Shown here one piece after another: positions 43,469 to 52,504 of a stretch of DNA of 64,000 nt. Each line of letters begins with the position of its first letter. Position 1 is the stretch's first letter. The position numbers and the translations under genes are program-made. Origin of the DNA: Aestuariivita sp. (GTDB lineage: Bacteria > Pseudomonadota > Alphaproteobacteria > Rhodobacterales > Rhodobacteraceae). The stretch spans positions 2,137,792-2,201,791 of the forward strand of contig JAGYKE010000004.1 of the NCBI GenBank assembly GCA_018401465.1, written 5' to 3'. Under the pieces are notes generated by a model. The model was not told the DNA's origin. It ran no database searches and worked only from the letters and a program-made list of their open reading frames with translations.

Positions 43469-44953
43469 TCACTTGACCTTGGCGACGCCCGCCAGCGGCT
43501 GATACAGCACCGGCGCGCTTTGCCAGAAACCCGTTACGCCCTGCGCGTAGACGCCCAGCTTGGGCAGCTGGAACAGGAAACCATGCACCGCCTGATCCGC
43601 GACGAGGCGCTGCGCATCCTTCAGCAGGGCGTCGCGCGTGACGGGGTCGGCCTCGAACTTGATCGCGTCCCAGAGCTTAACAAAGTCGGGGTTGTCGTAG
43701 CCGTAGAAATACTCCGGTCCGCGGGCAAAATTGCCCAGATCGTTCGGCGAGGTATGGGCGATGATCGAAAGATCGTAGTTCTTGTTACGAAACACCTCTT
43801 CCAGCCAGAAGCCCCATTCGACGTTCTCGATCTTTACGGTCATGCCGGCATCGGCTAGCTGCGCCTGGATGATTTCGGCCGAGCGGGTCGCATAGGGGAA
43901 GGGCGGCACGCGCAGCAGGAACTCCGGCGCGACCACGCCAGCCTCGGCCAACAGCGCCTTGGCCTTTTCGACATCATGCGGATAGGTGCCGGTCAGATCG
44001 ACATATGACGCATGGTGCGGCGCAAAAAAGCTGCCAATCGGTTGGGCGCGGCCATACATCGCGCCCTCGATGATCGCCTCGCGGTCCAGTGCGTGGCTGA
44101 TGGCACGGCGCACGCGAAGATCCTTCAGCACCTCGTCCGAGTTGTTCATGGCGAGGATCACCTCGCCCTCTGTCGAGCCGACGACGACCTTGAACCGGGT
44201 ATCGGCCTCGAACTGTTCCATCAGCTCGGGGGCAGGGAAACCAGGGAAGGCGTCGATTTCACCGGCAAGCATTGCGTTGGCTGCCGCGGCAGGGTCGGCG
44301 ACAAAACGGAACTCGACGCGGTCAATAGCGACGGACCCGGCATCGCGCCAGGCGGCGTTTTTCGACAGTACCAGACGGTCGCCCCGGGTCCAGTCGGTGA
44401 ACATGAAGGGGCCGGTGCCGACGGGCTTGATGGCATTGGTCTCCACGCTTTCAGGGGCGACGATCGCCGCATCGCCTTGTGCGATGTTGAACAAGAAGAA
44501 CCCGTCTTTCTGTTTCAAGGTGATGCGCAGGGCGTCGGGGGCGGTGACCTCGACCGCGGCGATTGGGGCAAAGATCGACTTTGACGGGTTCACGCTGCCT
44601 TCAGCCATGGCTCGGACAAAGCTGAACTTGACGTCCTCGGCATCGAAAGTGGTGCCGTCGTGAAAGGTGACGCCGCTGTGCAGAACGAAATCATAGACCA
44701 GCCCATCATGCGAGACGGTCCAGGACTTCGCGAGGTTGGGTAGCACTTCGCCCTGTTCGTTCACCACGGTCAGGGTTTCATAGACGTTTTGCGTCAGCAT
44801 GCCGTCAATCGATGCCGTGGCATCTGCCGTCGGGTCCAGACTGGTCGGTTCCTGCTGCAGGCCGACGGATAGGCTGGTGACGGCCCATGCGGGGGTTACG
44901 ACAATCAACGCAGCCAGCAGGGCTGCAGGGGCGACGGTGCGGAATGCGGGCAT
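43469..44953 (-). CDS. Peptide-type ABC transporter substrate-binding protein (SBP_bac_5)
   Basis: 494 aa with signal peptide (MPAFRTVAPAALLAALIVVT then PAWA). Family 5 features: LSVGLQQEPTSLDPTADATA near the N-terminus, NVYETLTVVNEQGEVLPNLA, VTFHDGTTFDAEDVKFSF and KPVGTGPFMF. Ligand could be peptides, glutathione or other solutes; the co-encoded phosphoesterase hints at a phosphorylated compound. Start set at 44953 where the signal peptide begins. Confidence 0.9.
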   Translation of the reverse strand: MPAFRTVAPAALLAALIVVTPAWAVTSLSVGLQQEPTSLDPTADATASIDGMLTQNVYETLTVVNEQGEVLPNLAKSWTVSHDGLVYDFVLHSGVTFHDGTTFDAEDVKFSFVRAMAEGSVNPSKSIFAPIAAVEVTAPDALRITLKQKDGFFLFNIAQGDAAIVAPESVETNAIKPVGTGPFMFTDWTRGDRLVLSKNAAWRDAGSVAIDRVEFRFVADPAAAANAMLAGEIDAFPGFPAPELMEQFEADTRFKVVVGSTEGEVILAMNNSDEVLKDLRVRRAISHALDREAIIEGAMYGRAQPIGSFFAPHHASYVDLTGTYPHDVEKAKALLAEAGVVAPEFLLRVPPFPYATRSAEIIQAQLADAGMTVKIENVEWGFWLEEVFRNKNYDLSIIAHTSPNDLGNFARGPEYFYGYDNPDFVKLWDAIKFEADPVTRDALLKDAQRLVADQAVHGFLFQLPKLGVYAQGVTGFWQSAPVLYQPLAGVAKVK

Positions 44954-45150
44954 GATGGTCTCCGTTAAGGGTAGCCACGATCGGGGGGTAGATCGACGGT
45001 TAATGCTGCCGGGTGACAGTCGCGTGACGCGGGCCATCCCATTAGCTCACGTTGCCCTGCTCCTGCAGGCTGCGATGAAGGACGTGTAGCCAGATACTTG
45101 AAATGGTCCACTTGATGGTCCATCTTGTGATCTGTGTGAAGGAGGACGCT

Positions 45151-45408
45151 ATGCAGCTCGCTATAACCGATGCCAAGGCGCGATTGACTGATCTTGTCCG
45201 TAGGGCCGAGGCAGGTGAAGAAGTGGTGTTGACCAGGCACGGGCAAGCGGTGGCGCGCTTGGTGGCGATGCATGCCAAGACTTCTGCAAAAAGCCGGGCA
45301 GCATTGGTTGATGCTGTTCGTGCCGAAGCTGCCGCTAAAGCTACTGCTGATGCGACTGCGGCACGGAGCCAGGATTTCCTTTACGACGATGAAGGTTTGC
45401 CGAAGTGA
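45151..45408 (+). CDS. Phd/YefM-type antitoxin
   Basis: 85 aa, MQLAITDAKARLTDLVRRAE then AGEEVVLTRHGQAVARLV, the Phd/YefM DNA-binding fold. The disordered-looking tail (KATADATAARSQDFLYDDEG) would wrap the toxin. The ATG at 45151 has AAGGAGGA upstream. Overlaps the PIN toxin gene by four bases; the pair should be co-transcribed and autorepressed. Confidence 0.88.
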   Translation: MQLAITDAKARLTDLVRRAEAGEEVVLTRHGQAVARLVAMHAKTSAKSRAALVDAVRAEAAAKATADATAARSQDFLYDDEGLPK

Positions 45409-45788
45409 TTGTCCTCGATACGTCGGCGCTGATGGCGCTGCTTTTGGCAGAGCCTGAGGCAGACCAGATTGCAGAAATTCTGAAAAGCGATGAGGATTTC
45501 AAGATCTCTGCGGGGACGCTGGCGGAAGCGCTGATCGTGGCCGGACGACGAGGACTGTCCGATGAGATGTCGCGACTGCTTGAAGGACTCGCCGTCGAAA
45601 TCGAGACTGTTAGCGCAGCAGGGGCAATCGCGGTTTCAGAGGCTTACTCGACATGGGGCAAGGGCATTCATCCGGCGGGGTTGAATTTTGGGGATTGCTT
45701 TTCCTATGTCACGGCAAAGGCGAACGGTTCCTCGCTGCTCTACGTCGGTGACGACTTCTCCAAAACGGATCTATATTCTGCGTTGTGA
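45405..45788 (+). CDS. VapC-type PIN-domain toxin
   Basis: 127-aa PIN ribonuclease; acidic active-site residues fit D5 (VLDTSALMALL), E41 (GTLAEALIVAGRR), D97 (NFGDCFSYVTAK) and D115/D116 (YVGDDFSKTD). GTG start overlapping the antitoxin stop. Likely cleaves RNA when released from the antitoxin. A Phd-type rather than AbrB/RHH-type antitoxin with a PIN toxin is common. Confidence 0.88.
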   Translation: MIVLDTSALMALLLAEPEADQIAEILKSDEDFKISAGTLAEALIVAGRRGLSDEMSRLLEGLAVEIETVSAAGAIAVSEAYSTWGKGIHPAGLNFGDCFSYVTAKANGSSLLYVGDDFSKTDLYSAL

Positions 45789-45984
45789 CGCTCCTTTGTG
45801 ATGAGTTTGCTGCAAGGACAGCCCGAGCTGAGTGATTTTCGAACTCAGCACAGTATCTATGATTACAATAGGGTAGGGGGTGGAGAGGGTTCGCGGAGAC
45901 TGTCAGATTTTTTGTGCTCTGTCGGCTTCGCCGGGCCGCAGCGCAGCAAAACCATGGTCGTTCGAACGTCCGCTCTGGGTCGGA

Positions 45985-46255
45985 CTACTCCGTCAGATCG
46001 TCCATCGTGACGTCGAGTGCGACCGCGAGGGCACGCAAGCTGGTGATTGAACCCTGTTTCCGGCCCGTTTCGATCTCGGCCACGGTGACGCGATTGACCC
46101 CGGCCCTCTCGGCCAGTGTGGCTTGGGTCAGGCCGCGCAGGTCCCTGTAGACGCGCAGCGGGCTTTCCCCGTCGAGCAACCGGTTCGCGTAATCAGCAGG
46201 GATCAGTTTCTCGGCCCCTGCCGCCAAGGCAGCCTTTGCCCGATCATAGCTCTGG
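45985..46255 (-). pseudogene. Xre-family HTH gene truncated by IS21
   Basis: About 89 codons remain: SYDRAKAALAAGAEKLIPAD, YRDLRGLTQATLAERAGVNR, and MDDLTE at the C-terminus. This is an antitoxin-type Xre regulator of about 100 aa. The N-terminal codons and start are cut off exactly where the IS21 left end begins (46256), and no usable start remains before the helix-turn-helix. Any partner toxin gene is also lost on that side. Confidence 0.8.
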
Positions 46256-46374
46256 TGGGAACGGCGGTGCAAAACTGGGCCACGGTAGCGGCGGGATCGT
46301 CTCGCTGCGGGCGGAGTAAAATCCTGCCACTTTTCCCTTCTTGCGGCGGCAGGGAGGGTGGGGAGATCTATACC

Positions 46375-47860
46375 GTGGAGCTTTACAAGAAGGTTCGCCT
46401 CGCATGTGCCGAGGGCATGAGCAGGCGTGCAGCAGCGAAGCATTTCAACATTTCGCGCGGGACGGTTGAGAAGATGTTGGCCTTCTCGGTGCCGCCTGGC
46501 TATCGGCGGGACAAGCCGATCAGGCGGCCGAAGCTGGACGGGTTCACCGAGTTCATTGACGTCTGGCTTGAGGCCGACAAGGCCGTGCATCGCAAGCAGC
46601 GTCATACGGCCAAGCGGATATGGGAACGGCTTCAGGCCGAGCATGGCTTCACCGGCGGCTATACGATCGTCAAGGATTACGTGCGTGATCGTGAGCGGCG
46701 GACCCGGGAGATGTTCGTACCGCTGGCCCATCTGCCAGGCCATGCGCAGGCAGACTTTGGCGAAGCCATTGTCGTCATCGGCGGTGTCGAGCAGAAGGCG
46801 TATTTCTTCGTCATGGATCTGCCGCACAGCGATGCCTATTTCGTGCGGGCCTATCCGGCGGCGACTGCGGAGGCCTGGATAGACGGGCATGTCCGCGCCT
46901 TCGCCTTCTTCGGCGGGGTGCCGCAGTCGGTGCTCTACGACAATGACCGCTGCCTGGTCTCGAAGATCCAGCCGGACGGCACTCGCATCCGCGCCGCGCT
47001 GTTCAGCGGCTTGCAGTCGCATTACCTGTTTCGGGATCGCTATGGTCGGCCCGGGAAGGGGAACGACAAGGGCGCTGTCGAGGGGATGGTCGGCTACGCC
47101 CGTCGCAACCACATGGTGCCGATCCCCACTTTGCCAGTTGGGACGCCTTCAATGCCGATCTTGGAGGGCAGTGCTGCGCGCGCTTGACGCGTATTCTTCG
47201 GGGTCACAAGGAGACGATCGGTGAGAGGTTGCAGCGCGATCTGGCCGCGATGCGCCCCCGCCTGCCGCCCCGTTCGACGCTTGCGACCAAGCGGGCGGCA
47301 GGGTCAGCTCGCAGTCTCTCGTGCGCTATGACACCAACGATTACTCGGTCCCGGTTGCCTATGGCCACCAGGACGTCTGGATCCGCGGCTATGTCGATGA
47401 GGTCGTGATCGGCTGTCGCGGTGAGGTGATCGCCCGACACCCGCGCTGTTACGATCGCGAGGACATGATCTTCGACCCGGTCCACTACCTCCCGCTGATC
47501 GAGCGCAAGATCAATGCGTTGGACCAGGCCGCGCCTCTGGCAGAATGGGACTTGCCCGAAGAGTTCCAGACTCTGCGCCGCCTGATGGAGGGACGCATGC
47601 TCAAGATGGGTCGACGCGAGTATGTGCAGGTTCTGCGTCTGCTCGAGACCTTCGAGATGGATGACTTGCATGCCGCCGTGAAGAAGGCCCTGAAGCTGGG
47701 CGCGGTCGGCTTCGACGCCGTGAAGCACCTCGTGCTCTGTCAGGTGGACAAGCGCCCCCCAAGGCTTGATCTCGATGTCTACCCCTACCTGCCGCGAGCG
47801 AACGTCGAGACGACGCGTGCGGCCAGCTACATGGCCTTGATGTCGGAGGCGGCGGAATGA
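46375..47860 (+). pseudogene. istA: IS21 transposase istA with two frameshifts
   Basis: Starts GTG (VELYKKVRLACAEGMSRRAA) with an N-terminal HTH and DDE core (HAQADFGEAIVVIGG, PQSVLYDNDRCLV, NDKGAVEGMVGYARRN). A one-base loss near 47126 (in a C-run, ATCCCCAC) shifts frame before HFASWDAFNADL; a second near 47265 (CCGCCCCGTT) shifts again before the VRYDTNDYSVPVAYGHQDVW part. Either a dead transposase or homopolymer sequencing errors; both lie in C-tracts. Confidence 0.8.
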
Positions 47861-48621
47861 CCGAGGCCCCGAAGATCCTGCTTGCCCACCATCTGAAGAC
47901 GCTGAAGCTGCCCACATTCTTGCGGGAGCACGAGAAGGTTGCGCGCCAATGCGCCGCCGAAGGGCTGGACCATGTCCAATTCCTGTCGCGCCTCGTGGAA
48001 CTGGAACTCATCGACCGCGAGCGGCGGATGGTCGAGCGCCGCATCAAGGCTGCGAAGTTCCCGGCGACCAAGAGCCTGGACAGCTTCGACTTCAAGGCGA
48101 TCCCCAAACTGAACAAGATGCAGGTGCTGGAACTGGCGCGCTGCGAGTGGATCGAACGGCGCGAGAACGTGATCGCCCTCGGCCCCAGCGGAACCGGCAA
48201 AACCCACATTGCCTTGGGCCTCGGGTTGGCGGCCTGCCAGAGGGGTATGTCTGTCAGCTTCACCACCGCCGCGGCCCTGGTCAACGAGTTGATGGAGGCC
48301 CGAGACGAACGTCGACTGCTGCGGGTCCAAAAGCAGATGGCTGCCGTGAAGCTGCTGATCATCGATGAACTGGGCTTCGTACCCCTGTCCAAGACCGGCG
48401 CCGAGTTGCTTTTTGAGATGATCTCACAGCGCTACGAGCGCGGGGCCACGCTGATCACGAGCAATCTGCCCTTCGATGAATGGACCGAAACCTTCGGCAC
48501 CGAGCGGCTGACCGGCGCGCTTCTCGACCGATTGACCCACCATGTCAACATCCTCGAGATGAACGGCGAAAGCTATCGCCTCGCTCAAAGTCGCACACGC
48601 AAGCCCGGCGACAACACCTGA
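47857..48621 (+). CDS. istB: IS21 helper ATPase
   Basis: 254-aa AAA+ DnaC-like ATPase that assists IstA. Walker A GPSGTGKTHIALGL, Walker B LLIIDELGFVPLSKTGAEL and sensor ITSNLPFDEW are intact. Overlaps istA by four bases. Confidence 0.93.
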   Translation: MTEAPKILLAHHLKTLKLPTFLREHEKVARQCAAEGLDHVQFLSRLVELELIDRERRMVERRIKAAKFPATKSLDSFDFKAIPKLNKMQVLELARCEWIERRENVIALGPSGTGKTHIALGLGLAACQRGMSVSFTTAAALVNELMEARDERRLLRVQKQMAAVKLLIIDELGFVPLSKTGAELLFEMISQRYERGATLITSNLPFDEWTETFGTERLTGALLDRLTHHVNILEMNGESYRLAQSRTRKPGDNT

Positions 48622-48787
48622 TCCAAGGCATCATACTTGGACCTGACGGTCCAAGGCGGCCAGTCACCCGCCAGCTAAATGGAGGGCGCGGCTGCCTGGC
48701 CACCGCTCATCCCCCACCTCCCGCTCAAATCCAAAGTGGCCCAGTTTTGCGCCGCCTCGTGGCCCAATTTTGCTCCGCCGTTGACAC

Positions 48788-49186
48788 ATCGGTACGATCA
48801 TCGCGATGACCCATATCCTGCTGCCGTTCATGGTTCTGCCGCTTTATTCGGTGATGCGGCCCATTCCGCCTTCCTATGTGCGCGCGGCCCGTTCGCTTGG
48901 GGCGACGAGCTGGACTGCCTTCCGGCGCGTCTATCTTCCCCAGACTATGCCGGGCGTGGCTGCGGGGGCGCTGCTCGTGTTCATCCTTGCGGTCGGCTAT
49001 TACATCACCCCGGCCCTTGTCGGGGGCGCGCGCGGCCAGCTGATCTCGAACCTGATTGCCTTTCATTTTTCGAATTCGAACTGGTCGATGGCGGCAGCGC
49101 TTGCGTCGATCCTGCTGGTGGCGGTGCTGATCCTCTACTGGATCTACGACCGGCTGATTGGCATCGACAACCTTAAGCTGGGGTAG
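48788..49186 (+). pseudogene. C-terminal part of a PotB-like permease cut by IS21
   Basis: The open frame continues straight from the IS21 right end: [20 protein letters not shown], the cytoplasmic loop [20 protein letters not shown] and [14 protein letters not shown]. An ATG at 48806 could start translation, but TM1-3 of the permease are missing, so it is probably non-functional. Followed after four bases by its PotC-type partner. Confidence 0.85.
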
Positions 49187-49190
49187 GGCC

Positions 49191-50144
49191 ATGGCACTTC
49201 CGGTCTATGCGACGCCGCTCGAGCGGCTTTGGCGGGCGGTCTATCTGTGCTTTTGCACATTCGTTTTCGTGTTCCTGATCGCGCCGATCCTTGTTGTCAT
49301 TCCGCTGTCGTTCAACGTCGAACCCTACTTCACCTTCACGCCCAAGATGCTTGCCTTCGACCCCGAGGGATACAGTCTGCGCTGGTATGACCGGCTGCTG
49401 ACCTTCGGAACGACGCTGCCGCCCGAGGCGCCGCGGGATTCCGTCTGGTGGGCAGATGTTTGGTCAAACGCGGCATGGATCCGGGCGGCGAAGAACTCGC
49501 TCATCATCGGCCTCTTTTCGACGCTGATCGCGACGTGCCTCGGCACCCTTGCGGCGCTAGGCCTGTCGCGATCGGAAATGCCCTGGCGGCGGCCGATCAT
49601 GGCAATCCTGATCTCGCCCATGATTGTGCCGATCATCATCACCGCGACAGGCCTGTTCTTCTTTTACTCCAACCCCTGCCGGGTCTTCGAAATCTTCGGC
49701 GCCGAGTTCCGTTGCGGGCGGCTGACCGGGTGGGTCGGCGTGATTCTGGCGCATGCGACGCTTGGGATCCCCTTCGTCATAATCACCGTAACCGCGACGC
49801 TGTCGGGCTTCGATCGGTCGTTGACGCGCGCGGCAGCCTCGCTGGGGGCAAGCCCCACGCGCAGCTTCTTCAAGATCACGCTGCCGCTTATCCTGCCGGG
49901 CGTGGTGTCGGGGGCTCTTTTTGCCTTCGTCACCAGCTTTGACGAGGTGGTGGCGGTGCTGTTTCTTGCCGACGTCAACCAGCAGACGATCCCGCGCCAG
50001 ATGTGGAACGGCATCCGTGAGGCGATCAGCCCCTCTATCCTTTCGATGGCGACGATCCTTGTCATCATCTCGATTGCGCTTCTGACCGCGACCGAGTTGC
50101 TGCGCCGGCGTTCCGAACGCCTGCGCGGCGTCTCTTCATCTTAA
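49191..50144 (+). CDS. PotC-like ABC permease of a second polyamine-type system
   Basis: 317 aa with six helices: FVFVFLIAPILVVIPLSFNV (TM1), LGTLAALGLSRSEMPWRRPI, EAA-like ASLGASPTRSFFKITLPLIL, and a C-terminal helix ending RRRSERLRG. A periplasmic insertion of about 40 residues (EGYSLRWYDRLLTFGTT onward) follows TM1. The ATPase, binding protein and most of the partner permease are absent from this locus, so the gene is orphaned. Confidence 0.87.
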   Translation: MALPVYATPLERLWRAVYLCFCTFVFVFLIAPILVVIPLSFNVEPYFTFTPKMLAFDPEGYSLRWYDRLLTFGTTLPPEAPRDSVWWADVWSNAAWIRAAKNSLIIGLFSTLIATCLGTLAALGLSRSEMPWRRPIMAILISPMIVPIIITATGLFFFYSNPCRVFEIFGAEFRCGRLTGWVGVILAHATLGIPFVIITVTATLSGFDRSLTRAAASLGASPTRSFFKITLPLILPGVVSGALFAFVTSFDEVVAVLFLADVNQQTIPRQMWNGIREAISPSILSMATILVIISIALLTATELLRRRSERLRGVSSS

Positions 50145-50495
50145 GGGCCTCCAGCGACCGCGACAGCGCTGGAAGCTTGCCTCGAAGACACGCGAGATTG
50201 TCCCTTGCAGGTGGGAACGGCGGCGCAAAATTAGCGGGCAATCGTCACCTCGTTGCCCGGCTGATCAGCGTCCCAAGAAGACCCTTGCCGCGGGGCATGG
50301 GCCCCTCGTTCAGCGCGAGAAACTCAAGAATTGTGTGTGGTTTCCCAGGCTTGGGCCGTTCGAAGGCGGAGTTTTCAGGTGGCCAAGCGGACGCTGAACC
50401 GCCCGACGCCGCGCTGTCAGCGGCTTTCCAAGCGGTTCTGCGCAGCGTATAGGCGAGACTAGGGACGGTCGGATACGGGCAGGGGCGGAACTGGC
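50145..50495 (+). other. Intergenic stretch with IS-end debris
   Basis: No gene seen. It contains a solo IS21-type end (50212-50233) and, at 50347-50391, a GC-rich sequence (TTGGGCCGTTCGAAGGCGGA) that is about 80% similar to 61536-61580, probably terminal fragments of another IS. Confidence 0.55.
50212..50233 (+). repeat. Solo IS21 terminal repeat
   Basis: TGGGAACGGCGGCGCAAAAT matches the left end of the IS21 element at 46256 at 17 of its first 18 bases, but no istA/istB sequence follows. It marks a deleted or recombined second copy. Confidence 0.75.
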
Positions 50496-51761
50496 ATGGC
50501 GGAACGGGTGGCGGTTCTGGGCCTTGGCTATGTCGGGTTGCCGCTTGCGGTGGCGCTGGCGCGGGCAGGTCATGTGGTGACCGGCTATGACACGAACGCC
50601 GCGCTGATCGCATCGTTGCGCGCGGGCCGCGACCCGAACGGAGAGGTGTCTGCGGCCTCGCTCGGGTCGGTGTCGCTGCACTTCGCCGATGATCCTGCCG
50701 CGCTCGCGGGTGCAGAGGTCTTCATCATCGCAGTGCCGACACCCATCACCGATGCCAAGGCCCCCGATCTCGGGCCGGTGCGATCGGCCTGCGCAGTGAT
50801 CGGCCCGCATCTGACGCCGGGCGCCTTGGTGATCCTGGAAAGCACGGTCTATCCGAGCGTCACCGAAGAGATCTGCGGCCCTGCGCTGGCGGCGGCGAGC
50901 GGGCTTGTCGCCGGCCGTGACTTCAAGCTGGCCTATTCGCCTGAGCGGGTGAACCCCGGCGACGCGGAGCATTCGCTGGAAAGCGTGGTCAAGATCATCT
51001 CGGCGCAGGACGGCGAAACGCTGGACCGGGTCGATGCGCTCTATTCCACTGTGGTCAAGGCGGGCCTGCACCGGGCGGCGTCGATCATGACCGCCGAGGC
51101 CGCGAAGGTGATCGAGAACACTCAGCGCGATCTCAACATCGCACTCGTCAACGAATTCGCGCTGATCTTCGCGCGGCTGGGGCTCGATACGCTCGACGTG
51201 CTGGAGGCGGCGGGCACGAAATGGAACTTCCTGCCGTTCCGGCCCGGTCTGGTGGGCGGGCACTGTATCGGGGTCGATCCCTATTATCTGACCTTCCGCG
51301 CAGAGCAGTTGGGTTACCACCCCGAGGTGATCCTGGCGGGGCGACGGATCAACGACGGGATGGGCCGTCATGTCAGCCGCGAACTGGTCAAGGCGCTTCT
51401 GAAGCGGCGGGTCGATCCCAGCGCGGCGCGCGTGTTGGTGATGGGCTTCACCTTCAAGGAAAACTGCGCCGACACGCGCAACACCCGCATCGCGGACATC
51501 CTGTCGGAGCTTGCGGCCTATTCGGTGACGGCCGATCTCTGGGACCCGTGGATCGACCGGGACGCCGTGCAGGCCGAATACGGGGTGAGTGCGGTGGACG
51601 GCCCCGAAGCTGGCACCTATGACGCCGTGATCGTGGCGGTCGCGCACAGGGAATTCGTGGACATGGGGGCAGAGGCGATCCGGGCGTTAGGCAAGCCAGG
51701 GGCGCTGCTGTATGACATCAAGGGAATACTTGGTCGGTCTGGCGCAGATATGCGGCTGTGA
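50496..51761 (+). CDS. tviB: UDP-sugar 6-dehydrogenase (TviB/WbpO type)
   Basis: 421-aa NAD-dependent dehydrogenase that oxidises C6 of a UDP-HexNAc to the uronic acid for polysaccharide synthesis. N-terminal Rossmann VAVLGLGYVGLPLAVALA, then YSPERVNPGD, AEAAKVIENTQRDLNIALVN, the catalytic cysteine in LVGGHCIGVDPYYL and FKENCADTRNTR. Fits the TviB/WbpO subgroup better than UDP-glucose dehydrogenase. No glycosyltransferases are adjacent; the locus seems broken by mobile elements. Confidence 0.9.
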   Translation: MAERVAVLGLGYVGLPLAVALARAGHVVTGYDTNAALIASLRAGRDPNGEVSAASLGSVSLHFADDPAALAGAEVFIIAVPTPITDAKAPDLGPVRSACAVIGPHLTPGALVILESTVYPSVTEEICGPALAAASGLVAGRDFKLAYSPERVNPGDAEHSLESVVKIISAQDGETLDRVDALYSTVVKAGLHRAASIMTAEAAKVIENTQRDLNIALVNEFALIFARLGLDTLDVLEAAGTKWNFLPFRPGLVGGHCIGVDPYYLTFRAEQLGYHPEVILAGRRINDGMGRHVSRELVKALLKRRVDPSAARVLVMGFTFKENCADTRNTRIADILSELAAYSVTADLWDPWIDRDAVQAEYGVSAVDGPEAGTYDAVIVAVAHREFVDMGAEAIRALGKPGALLYDIKGILGRSGADMRL

Positions 51762-52030
51762 CGACGTGGGGGATTAAGCAGGCTTCTGACACTTCTTGTC
51801 GGTTTGGCCCCGAGCGCGCGATGCATCACCCCGCTTCCCCCCAACACTCACCCGGCTGAACCCGTAACAGGTGGTTGACCCCTCGCGGGCCCGGATAATG
51901 TGAACGCAGTCACCGCTCGGTGCCAGAAACCGCTTTGCCTGCGGGCCGATTCAGGTGATCGTTGCAGAAGACGGACCGCCACTTGGGGAATCCCGGCGCA
52001 GGTCACACATATTTCAGGGAGACTGAATTG

Positions 52031-52495
52031 ATGAAGAAGAAACTCGCGTTTGCGATCGCCTTCACCGCACTGGGGTGCAGCACCGCGGCACTGGCACAGG
52101 ACGACTTTACGGCTCAGCTGAAGGCGCGTCAGGGCCAGTTCCGCATCATGGCGATCAATGTTGGCATCCTTGGCGGGATGGCGCAGGGCAAGATGGATTA
52201 TGACGCAGTCGCAGCGCAGGCGGCGGCGGATACGCTCGTCGCCGTGTCGATGATCCAGCAAGGGCCGATGTGGCCCGCCGGAACCGACAACATGGCCATC
52301 GACGGCACCCGGGCACAGCCGACCATCTGGGAACAGAACGACGACTTCCTGGCCAAATGGGGTGATTTCGGAGCCGCCGCACTGGCCATGCAGGCCGTGG
52401 CAAGCGGCGGTAAAGAGGCGCTCGGACCTGTCATGGGCCAGATCGGCGGCACCTGCAAAGCCTGCCACGACATGCACCGCGCGCCGGCGAACTGA
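52031..52495 (+). CDS. Cytochrome c-prime family protein
   Basis: 154 aa, periplasmic, with signal peptide (MKKKLAFAIAFTALGCSTAA, cleaved after LAQ). Four-helix-bundle class II cytochrome c with the heme motif CKACH near the C-terminus (GGTCKACHDMHRAPAN) and RQGQFRIMAINVGIL in helix 1. The family binds NO or CO and helps nitrosative stress defence. The ATG at 52031 is chosen because it opens the signal peptide. Followed after nine bases by a diheme cytochrome. Confidence 0.88.
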   Translation: MKKKLAFAIAFTALGCSTAALAQDDFTAQLKARQGQFRIMAINVGILGGMAQGKMDYDAVAAQAAADTLVAVSMIQQGPMWPAGTDNMAIDGTRAQPTIWEQNDDFLAKWGDFGAAALAMQAVASGGKEALGPVMGQIGGTCKACHDMHRAPAN

Positions 52496-52504
52496 TCTGA
52501 AACG

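Larger units (their letters stand above)
46256..48786 (+). mobile_element. IS21-family insertion sequence
   Basis: About 2.5 kb with istA and istB in the standard order. The left end TGGGAACGGCGGTGCAAAAC and the right end (minus-strand TGTCAACGGCGGAGCAAAAT) match at TGnnAACGGCGGnGCAAAA; a second internal copy of the end motif (GGCGCAAAACTGGG in reverse) occurs near 48736-48750, the multiple end repeats typical of IS21. Flanks show no target duplication: the left flank is the Xre gene, the right a PotB-type gene. Confidence 0.88.

Noticed and set aside
51875..51901. Promoter TTGACC/TAATGT before cytochrome c-prime
   Set aside because: Spacer is only 15 bases and no supporting operator was seen.
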